Of a stretch of 64,000 nt of DNA, positions 21,601 through 32,600 are shown one piece after another. The translations under genes were made by a program, and so were the position numbers. Positions within the stretch are counted from its first letter, which is position 1; each line of letters opens with the position of its first letter. Under the pieces are notes generated by a model, which did no database searches, was not told the origin of the DNA, and saw only the letters and a program-made list of their open reading frames with translations. Source of the DNA: Diadema setosum (taxonomy: Eukaryota > Echinodermata > Echinoidea > Diadematoida > Diadematidae); contig NC_092698.1 of the NCBI RefSeq assembly GCF_964275005.1, positions 25,019,447 through 25,083,446 of the forward strand, written 5' to 3'.

Positions 21601-24600
21601 TAGCCCCTTTCCCACGCACATGATGACCCCTCCATCGCAGCACTCTGGCTCCTACCAGTACCACCGGCCCCCGCTCCATCCAGTCCCTACCATGGGTAGG
21701 ATGGACATGTCTGCTGCCCAGCCCCCCTCCCAGTTGGACACGCCCCCACCCTCGGCAGCACACAATCAGTATGGTCCAGGCGGGTATGGAGGCTACCCTG
21801 GTGTCTACCATGAGGTAAGACCAAGAGTGGTTTAAACACCCATGCTGAAATCACCTAGGGGATTTACTAAAGTGCAATTCTTGAAAACATAGGGGCAGAC
21901 GCCATAAATAGTATCTATCATTGTGGATGTATTATAGAAGTCAGTTCAAGATATGTACAGTTTGTGCAATGTGTATCTCTGGCATATTCTCTGCTCTCTT
22001 TATGTTGATAATTTAGCAAACTGTTTACATTTAAGAAACACAGCTCTTTCCATGGATGTACAAGAGTTACTGACTGCAAAATAGTGTTTTGAATGGGCAA
22101 GACCTACATACATTATGTACATAATGGAGGGGGTGCAATACTTTGATGTGTTGTTAATGTTGCAGATAAGAGTTCTCTTGAGAAAGTTGCAGAAATCACT
22201 CAGCTTTGAGAAAACATTTTTTTGCTTAGTAATTATTGTTTATAGTCGGTAACATGTTTACAGAATATGTAAGAACATGAAAATATAAATTACTGGACTG
22301 AATGCAAACAAGTTTTGTGTGGAAATTTTTGTTTGTGTAGTATACAAATGTGGTTTTCTTCATTGCCACCACTGAAGAATATTTTGTTTAGAATTGGTAG
22401 ACCTTTGCTTAAATGGTGCTGCAATCTTTTTTGACTGTCTGTAAAGGATGAAAGGTCTCTTTGGAGCTCCATTAATTTCATGACCATTAAGGTGGTGAAA
22501 CATAATGTGACAGTGAAGGATAGGAAAAAGTGAATTGTGTTTGTGATCAAGCAGTCATAGGAGGAAGCAGAGTAAAAAAACAAACCCTGTACACCAGTCA
22601 ACCGTGTACATATAAGACATCATGAAATAGGAATGTACAATTACTGTGCATTTATGCTGGAGGAAAAACATCAGGCAATTACTTCATTCATGTACAGTTT
22701 ATAAATTGATCTGTGATTGCCATTACCCTTTGTGAAACTCAACACACTTAACTTAGTATGATCATTTATGAAAGGAAATTGATCATCCCACATGTTACAT
22801 AGTAGGATGGATAATGGACTATAAAGGTGAAGTGCAGGGCCATAATGTTGAGCACCACTTTCTCTCTTGTTTACAGTACAATGGTCCAAGACCAAAGGAC
22901 TCTAGATATGGCAATCGCAGGAAGAAAGTACGAAATCACTACGAGACATACACACCACCTGCCCCAGAGATGCCGAAGCCCAAGCCTAAAACTGTCGTCT
23001 TTGCCGAAGCCTGTGCTCAAACAGGTAAGAAAGTCATTAATTATCAACATGGTACGTAACTTGAAACTGAATGAAAAAAAGAAGAAGTCATATTTATTAT
23101 ACTGCAAGATTGATTCCCATTTCTGCTGTTGGAGTAAGCAAGGCTAGCTCCTGTCATTTGATATATTCCAGGGAGAAATCTAGTGTGAGTAGGATGGTAG
23201 AATGAAGTTCTATTTAATAATCTTTGCGACTATTCGTACCCTTTCACAGACTTTCCAGAAGCAATTGCTAACAAGCCATTATCGGACAAGACCAGCAATC
23301 CTTCATCCAAGGTGAGAATGAAGACCAACAAGAAGTCCCAGGGCAACCAGACGGGCAGGGACACTTCCAGTTCCAGCGAGTCTGAGCCTGAGTGCACCCC
23401 TCATGACAGTGACAGTGGTTACTACAGTCCACTTCATGCCCAGCAGACCTCCACTGGTCAGGTTACCATGGGAACGAACTATCCTCCTCAGCCAGTCAAA
23501 CCCTCGTACAGCAGCATCATCATGAATGCAAGGGCATCGCCTCATCCGCAGGCACCTCACAAGGACGTACCTCCAGAAATGGGTGTCTTTCCCCAAGTCC
23601 CTCCTACTGGTCTCTCCCAGGGAGCCCCACCCAGACCAATGAACATGGCCCCAAGGGGCCGTGGCTTGCCCGTCCAGCCTGTCGTGCCCGGGTTCCGACC
23701 GCCAGGCGTCGGAATGAGCTACGCAAGCGCGCTGACCCAGCCGCGGGTCGTCCATCCGCAGCCACCTCCACCAATGGTGGGTGTGGCGTACCCACCGAGG
23801 CAAGCCGTGTACCCATTCCCAACTCCCATGCAAGTCCATCACCACCAGCATCAACAACAGCAGCAGCAGCAGCAACAGCATCAGCAGCATCAGCAGCATC
23901 AGCCGCAGCATCAGCATCAGCATCAGCAGCAATACCAGAGGATGCAGTCCCCGCTCCCGATGCAGAAGCAGCCAGCAGCGGAAGAAGGCTCCAAGAAGCG
24001 GAAACAGAAGCGGAACAAGGGCAAGAAAGACGCTGACCCGGAGGGGGAGAAGACCAAGATGGTCAGTGTGACTGTGTCAGCCAAGCCTCCTCAGCTGCAG
24101 GACATGGACGAGTACCCAGGGCTACCAATGGGCAGTCCTGGAGGACCCTTTGGAAAAGGTCCCGGTGAACGCCCCATCAGTTACAGCTCTGTGCTTCAGC
24201 AACGAACACCGACAAAGGTATGATTTTTTTTTTTTTTCATAATGGCTGATAGTTGTATTTATATGTTGTTTGGCAATGATACACCAGTGTATGAAAATAT
24301 CGTCTGTTGTGAATGAGAAGGGCGTTAAGTTGTCTTGAACACTATGGGTTTAGTGACCACTTAACGCCCTTATCATTCTCAACCGACGATATGGTGTGTG
24401 TCATTGTATGATGATATGGATTTATGTTAGATATTACTCTGCATTTGGAAATAATCTAATTAAGATCTACTGCAGCAACAGTGACCTCTCCTTTTATACC
24501 CGCAAATGAGTGGGTGGGACAAACAATGTGTGACTCTCTATGACAAAAGTTTACTGCACTGGTAGCTGAACATATCCTCAATGCAGAAGGCAAAACACAG

Positions 24601-26564
24601 TGACCCTGTTTCTCTCTTTGTCTCAAAGTTTGTGTCGCTGATAATGGATTTCCATACCATTATTCGTAGTGCTACTTGTTTATGCAAGCTTAACATCATA
24701 GTCATGAAGCACCGACCATAATCCGGTCCATACAGCAATATAGAAATCTTTATATCTTCCAGTGTCATCCAATAATTTAGTAATTTCAATACTGACACTC
24801 ACACACTCATACACACACAAAAAACCCACCCCCAAACAGTCTTGCCTAATGTTGTAACAATATAAGTGAATGGTCACGAGTGCGATGGTAAAAGATTTCG
24901 CACGAGATGAAAGATAGAGGCGCTCTATTCAACGAGGTGAAGCCCAGTTGAATTGTGTGCCTCATCTTTCACCGAGTGTGAAATCTTGTTCCATTGCACG
25001 AGTAAAGACCATACACTATTTGTTTTATACAATACCTCGAATGTCAACAGATTTGGTCCACACAGATTCTTGAATTTAGCACAGAAATGGTAACCATTTT
25101 CCGTGAAAGATGAATGAGTAGCCGCACAGTCGCAGTCACCGTGTACGTACGTACGCGAAACGAAGTTGTTTACAAAAATGAGTGACAAAAGTACGCACTT
25201 GTAAGCACGCTTATAATTGTTGAGTGCACGTGGCAAATGTTTGTTTATTGTAACATCAGAGCTGTGCAATGGAACAAAAACTTCAAGTCAATCTTGAGTT
25301 TAACACGGGAGTCAGTGGAAGTGGGTGATGTCAGCCATGCGCTATCCATTTTTGCTCAAACAAAATTGCATGGCTAACAGCTGGAGCATACGATGGAACT
25401 TTTCACTAAATGTCACGTGATGGGCAATCGACCAATCGGATAGCTACATTCTAAATAGGTGTTGTATAAAACCTTCATAGCAGCTCTCTACAAAGGGATG
25501 TTACATCCAATCATCTTACGATTGATAAAGATTATCTCCATAGCTCTCATGATTAGTTCGCGAACTTTTCTCTCCGACACGCCAATAGGCCAACGACAGC
25601 TCCAGTGAGGAAGACGAGAAAGAAGCGGGTGTGGAGTCCGGCAGCATCATCAAACCCGAGGAGCTGCTCAGCCCCCAGAACGTCATGAGTACCATCAAGG
25701 AGGGACGGAATGCACGGAAAAGACGCAAGAAAGCCATGATGGCCACCCAGGCTGCAGCCAAGGTTAGGAAAACACAGAAAGAGCACAATGTTTTATGCAT
25801 ATATTTCTCAGGACTATGCATATACTTATTTTCTTTTTGTTCTCTTCTATACCAGTCTATTCCTATTTATATGTTTCTGTATTTATCTTTTTTTTTGTGG
25901 GAGTGATTACTTGATAGGCCATATATTTCACTGGGTTTTGATTTCCCCCAAGTTTCACTAGTTGGGTCCTATTCTTGAATTTGATAACTCACAAAAATAT
26001 TAACTCTGATCCCAACATGAATGTGACATACATGTAAAAACATACATTTCTTCGTTCATTACGGTACTTCACAATCGAGAAATTGATTACTTGTGACATT
26101 GTTGTGAAGTCCCGATTTGCAAAAAATTAGACTCAAAAAGTATGGTTTATACAGTATTCAAAGGTATGTGATGTGTCATCACGAAAGTCATATAATGTTT
26201 GGGAAACATTTTGTTGGTTTTGGGCAGATCTGGACTGCTTAGATGCAAAGCTTTAAATTGATATAATTTACTCTACTTCATTACACAGAAAATATTTCTA
26301 ATAAAAATAAAAAATAAAAAATGTGATGACTCACCACATATATTCTTTTATCATATTAGTAGGTTGTTTTTTTCTAAATCGACAGTTGAAGAAAGAATGG
26401 ATGTATACTTCCATAAATGTTGAATAATGCTGAAGGGCAAAATATGTCTGTAAGAAAGGACAAATTCCTTTCCTTTAATTGATCATTACAGTGAGCAATT
26501 TTTGGATATCATCCTGCAAAGGATCAAGTGTGAACTTGAGAATCTTCAAGAAAAAATTTTTTAT

Positions 26565-26608
<44 letters not shown>

Positions 26609-29600
26609 TCTGTCTTAATATTTGTGATGTTGCTGTTACAGGAGTACTCAGAAATCACAGAAGAACAGCGCCAGCTGCAGGAGAATATGAAGAAGCAAGG
26701 CAAGCGGACGAAGATGCCCATTGAATTTGACCTTGGGGATATGCTGGCTGCTCTGGAGGTAAATTATTAGATTTCTATAAACTGTATATTTTTAGTAAAA
26801 ATGTGTGAAACTGTAAAATCCTGTAGCTTCTTTAGTTGAGATCAGATTTACAGTGACCTTCTACCCTTCTACTGATTTAATGTTGTTCGTTTTTTGTGGT
26901 TTTTTGTGGGTTTTTTTGTGGTTTTTTTTTTTTCAAATTCTAAGTGAACATTCACACTTGAGTGTCATTACCATCAATACTTCATGACTGCTGTATAAAC
27001 AATGAATTGAAGATAAGAGAGTTTATGTCGTCATACCACTGCAATGAAGTCAAGAGGGGTGTATGAGACCACCTGTTTTGTCTCCCTTTTGCATCCTAGA
27101 AACAACAGCAGGAGATACGGGCTAAGCAGCAGCAGCAGGGGCAGAGGATGCCCACCTCCCACATCAGGAATGTCCAGTTTGCACCCACTGTGGCCACTGT
27201 GGCCCCCATGACGGCTCCTGCTCTCCACGTCCAGCCCAGGACACAGATAATTGACAAATCCAGGGTAAGTGGTTGAATAGACAGCTCATCTTAACAATAA
27301 GGGTGTACAGATCATGTGGTAGAAAAAAAACCCCAACTAATTCTCAAAAGTCTTTTACTTTGTGGTGTAATAGATTATCTAACCAATTCTGCATGTTGCA
27401 AGCTCGCTCACCCAATGCACCATTTGCACCATTTGGGACAATGGTCAAGACTTCTGACCATCGCATTTCGTGGCACCCTGACAAGATGCCGGCGGAGAGC
27501 AAGGAAAGAAGGGAAATGACTATTACCATTGAGACTGAATATTTATTTTGCTAGGTCTCATCAGAGTGGAGATGTGGCTGGAGTAGGACTGGTTTACAAG
27601 GCAAGAAGAGCATTTTTAAAAGCAAAAGCTGAAGATCAGCAATCAGTTTTTGTCAGGGACAGATTATTCATTTCAGTGAATGTGCTGTGATATGAAAAAA
27701 AAAGATATTTGTAGTACTCTTTGATATAGCGTTGTGAATCAATGTAATGTGATGAAAAGTAAGAAGAAAGAGAAGAAATATAAAGATAAGTGGATTTTGT
27801 TTCTTTGTTTGGCTCTGAAAAGGGGCACAACCCTCTAGACAAGACTGTTCCCATAAAGCGGGGAAAGGAGAGAGAAGTGCCCGCCAAGAAAAAGCCCAGT
27901 GCCCTCAAGCGCGTCATCCTGAAGGAGCGAGAGGAGAAGAAACGGCTGAGAACTCTGGAGGAGAGCCGTCTGTCTGATGAGTGAGTCCGTCATAATGGTT
28001 TTTGCTCTTGGGGGGTTGTCTTACCCTCACACTTTGCTCTTATGCTTCCCTTGCCATTTCATTGGGCATGTAAGCAGTGTCATGCTAGGATATGACCCAT
28101 TGTTTATGTTGTTTTGAGGGTAATGGAAAACAAGGATGACTCCTAGTGGGGTATACATTTTGAAGGTCATCATTTTCCACTGATCCTACAGTGTAACTTG
28201 TCATAAATATGGGCCCAGTTCATCTAAAACACACAGAAATAAAGCTTTTCAAAAACGTTATTCCTGTATACTGTAATATGAAATTTTCACACATTTTAGC
28301 ACATGGCCTTTTTCGTTGCATTAAATTTTCGCGAATTGCCACTGGCATTCAATACATATAGTGTAGACAAGCACTTTTGCATGTGTTTAATTTCATTAAT
28401 CTTGGCTCTCGTGAAATTCTAGAATTAAAATGCACTCGAACATATCTGGCTTTACAGTATTCGAAAAAGTATAGATATAGATTTATTAGAAATGTATAGA
28501 TTTGTAAAAAGTGTCCTTTAGTGTCAGTACTTGCCCAGTTGCCAGCAATAACACACAAAATTCATGTGAAGATGTGAGGATTATTTTGAATTTGTTTCTT
28601 CTAACATTCAAAACTTTGCAGGGAGCCAGCTGATGATGGAGACAATGGTGATGAAGAGGATGAGGACGAGGATGATGATGAGGAGGAGGAGGAGGAGGAA
28701 GAGGAGGAGGAGGAGCGACAAGATGACCGGGAGGAAGGAGAGGAAGAGGGTCAGAGGGTCGATGGCCAGTCCTCAGGGAGACTGGACGGTGGTGACATGG
28801 GTCTCTCTCAGGGCATGTCTTCAGGTTTCTCTCACGGCTTCTCCCAGGGATTCTCACAAGGGTTCTCCCAGAATCTCTCCCAGGACGGTGAGTGCCAAAG
28901 AGAGATCCCTCCAAATTTGGGGGGGGGGGGGGGGAAATACCTCTCCATCCAAGATAACTGATATTAGGGAAAGGCTGATTTGGCTTAAGTTAATTACTCT
29001 ATATCTACTATTGCTGCCTCATTTTTTAAAATTTTTTTTCAATTTTTGCTACATGGTCAATACCATCATCCAAAGGACTTCCCTCAAAAGGCATACTAAT
29101 GTGAAGAGTATGATATATTTTGCTTGAGTCTGTCATGTTCAGAGTCGTGATGATCTAGCAGTTAGTCTGTAGATTTTGATATTTGGACTTAAATTCATAT
29201 TTGTTTATTTTACATAATTCTGCATTTTATAATCATTAACCTGAAGCAACAATGCACCTCTTTTATTGGAAACCTCTGCCATGATATGAAATACACACTT
29301 TAAGACTATGTAAGAACTGAAGGTACTGTACATTGTATGTACATGTACAATGTCTGCAAAAGTGATTTTTGTTCATGAGCTGGTAAAAAGCCTAACCAAT
29401 GCACCATTCCCACTGAGTACTCTTGCGCTGAATGATTCAATTAGCCACTTCAACCAGGTGAACAGCTAGATTCGCCCATTGCCCATCAGTGCAAAATGTA
29501 TTGTGCATGAGCTTCTTGGAACAGGGCTGTGCTGGTAGGATGTGATTTGCTACCAGTGGCTGGTAGTAAATATGGAGTTCTGTGGTGGACACTGTGTATT

Positions 29601-32600
29601 TTTATTTGTCTGCTCTTCTTTACTTGTATGTCTTCACATGTAGCTCCAAGTGACCGGGGCTCTTTCCTGACCTTCAATGCCTCCCAGAGTGACCTGTCAC
29701 CCCTCAGCCAGATGTCCCCACTCAGCATGAGTCCCCTCTCCCCCGGGTCCCCACTCAGCTCGGGGCTCTCCAGTCCCGCCACAGGAATGAACCGCAGCAA
29801 TCCGGCCCAGGTGGCCACCAAGATCCACAGCAGGCGGTTCAGAGAGTGAGTCCCTTTGGTCAACTGATGAACTTGTTGTCTAGCGACAAATGGAACTAAA
29901 GCTTGCCCGAGTGGGATACTCGGTTCCACCGAGTCCCATTTTTAATTTTCATTCCGCATCATTTACTTCATTCCCAGATTTAACCAGTAATGGAGACATG
30001 TAAAAAGCAAGTTGGTAGACATTGTTGGATGCTAAAACAAGCCCTTTGGGCATGTTGGCAGAAGGTGCCAAAGTAATTTTTTTTTTTCAGCATCACAATA
30101 CACATCACAATGAGAGATACACTTGCAACATGTTTCAAATGCATATAGCACTTCAGCAGCTCACAATGGGACAGAAAAGATGGGGAGAAGTTACATACTC
30201 GGACATTTATTTGCTAGAAATTTTTTTTTTTTTGTAATAATGATTATGCTGTAATATGGCATCTGTGTTAAAGTCATATGTGAGCATGGGCGGGCCATGC
30301 ATTACGTAATGCTCCCTTCAGGCATAATTTATGTAAAAGTCTATTGTGTTCTTAGTAATACCTATTTTTCCATGTGTGTAACAGCTATCTTCATAGACTG
30401 ATAAGTTGGTGTTTTCTGTTCCTCTGCACTCTATTCATGTTTAAAAGCAAGCAGAGTACTAAATATCTTTTCTCTCACTCTCTCCTTGATTGTGTAGATA
30501 TTGCAACCAAGTACTTGATAAAGACATCGATGCCTGCTGTACCACACTGCTTCAGACTCTTGTCAAGTTCCAAGACCGGCAGTACCACAAGGACCCAGCA
30601 AAGGTACGATGATCAGAGGTCAAATTTATCAACATTTAGGGACAATCAGCACTACAAATGAATGCTAGTTTTGAGTGGATTTATGGCTGTCAGTCCCATT
30701 GTTGCTTCCCAGTCATCATTTGATTGCTGCTTTCAATGGCTGTCCAAGAGAAAGAAGCTGTCAAGTTCAAACTAGTTTGAAAAAAATTAAAGCAAAAGAA
30801 AGGAAATGGTTCAAAATTTGTGAATGTTGGAAGGTCAGCAGAGCATCAATCCAGTGATCTCCAAGGATAGACAAGATTCTGACAAGCTATCCCAAGGACT
30901 TTTACATTCTTCGAATTTCCCTCAGTACAATGGTTCTCGTAGGTAATTCATTCCCCATTATTGTCCAAGATGGTGTTTTAAAGGTATTATTTACCATTTG
31001 CAGATGAAACAAAAACCAAGCTTTAGTGCTTCAAAATAGTTCTAAAATGTGAGTTAGGGATAGAAACAACCAATGTGAAAAATTTGAATCAGTATAATCA
31101 ATGTTAAGTATTGTTGAATATACAAAATGTGAACAATGATTATAATGGAAAAAAATGTTTCCAGACTAAACTGTCTACAGTTACGGTTTATTGAGAAAAA
31201 TAGTGATATTTCCTTATATTTCAGCTTTTATTACAAAATTCTTATATGGTAGGATGTTTTGTGATCCAGCTAACCTACACATAGGCAACAAATGGGATAT
31301 CTTGAACATTTTTTTAAATCACTGCGCCAAGTGGTAAACAGGACCTTTAATCAAGAATCTTCCTTCCCTCCATGACAGGCCAAGATGAAACGGCGTCTGG
31401 TGATGGGACTGAGGGAGGTCACCAAGCACCTCAAGCTCAAGAAGATCAAGTGCGTCATCGTGTCCCCCAACCTTGAGAGGATCCAGTCCAAAGGTGCTCA
31501 ACTGTCGCTTCTTTAGTCCTTCTTCCATGCATTTCCACATTAACCTTTCCAAGCTGAGGTGCTGAGATAGATTTCTGTTGGTACTCACATGTACGTAGTG
31601 ACTTCGACTACCATTATTTGGACAAACGCACATTTTCATTGAATTTGGATGAGGAATTTAGGAGTATCAGAAATCGCTTATCCAGTGCAAAGTGTTGTTG
31701 GGTTTTCGATAAGTTGCGGATTGAGAGACACCAAGACATATTTTTTGTTGCTGCTCTGTTTTGTTAAGGGACACTGCTACAGGTGATCATAATCGGTCTA
31801 ACCATTCTTATCAAGGCGTATCTTCCTAAAAACAGGAGAACTGTGTGTGGTTCTCATGTACTAGTTTGAAAAGTTTGGTGTTTTTTGTTTTCCCACTCCA
31901 AAAAAGTAAAATGCAACCTAGGGCCAAGTGTTGTAACTGGGATGGACCTTCTGCCAATTTTTTTTTTTTTTTTTTTTAAGATTGTGATTTGGGTATGGTT
32001 AGTGGAAAAAAGTTGATTCTGTTGTCAGTCGCTCATGTATGCATTGTCTATAGTTGACAGCGTTACCCCTCATTTCATTGCTTTTTCCTATCTCAGGTGG
32101 CCTTGATGAAGCCATGGATCGCATCAGTGCCCTGGCCAGCGAGCAGAATGTTCCCCTCATCTTCGCCCTGGGGCGGAAGGCGCTGGGGAGGGCCGTCAAC
32201 AAAGTGGTCCCGGTCAGCGTGGTTGGCGTGTTCAACTACGACGGAGCAGAGGTAAGAGGGTGTGAAATGTTGGTAGTACTCCCCCTCACCTTTGTGTGTC
32301 TGGTCTCTGGCAAGCATTAGAGCATGTGAAGCCCTTGAAACAAATGCCAGAAGTGTTGGTTGGATAACTACCAATCATACATACACTGTGAAATGATGAT
32401 GTGGCCAGAAGTGTTGGTTGGAAACTGCCAATCATACACTGTGAAATGATGATGTGGTCAGCTTGGGCCTGTCTGAACCTGTTCATCAAAAGTCTGTTGC
32501 TGTTGGAGTTTATCAACTCAATTGTATGACAGTCATGTCACATTATCATGCTTAAGTGTGATAGAAGTTGATTTGTGTGACGCATTTTTACATAGATACA

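Noticed and set aside
23309..23316. Splice donor AAG|GTGAGA inside exon 6
   Set aside because: The frame continues without a stop for 300 codons and encodes the conserved DSDSGYYSP block, so the exon extends past it.
23303..23932. 209-codon minus-strand open frame opposite exon 6
   Set aside because: Starts in poly-Leu/Met from the CAG/CAT repeat; a compositional artefact of the real exon.
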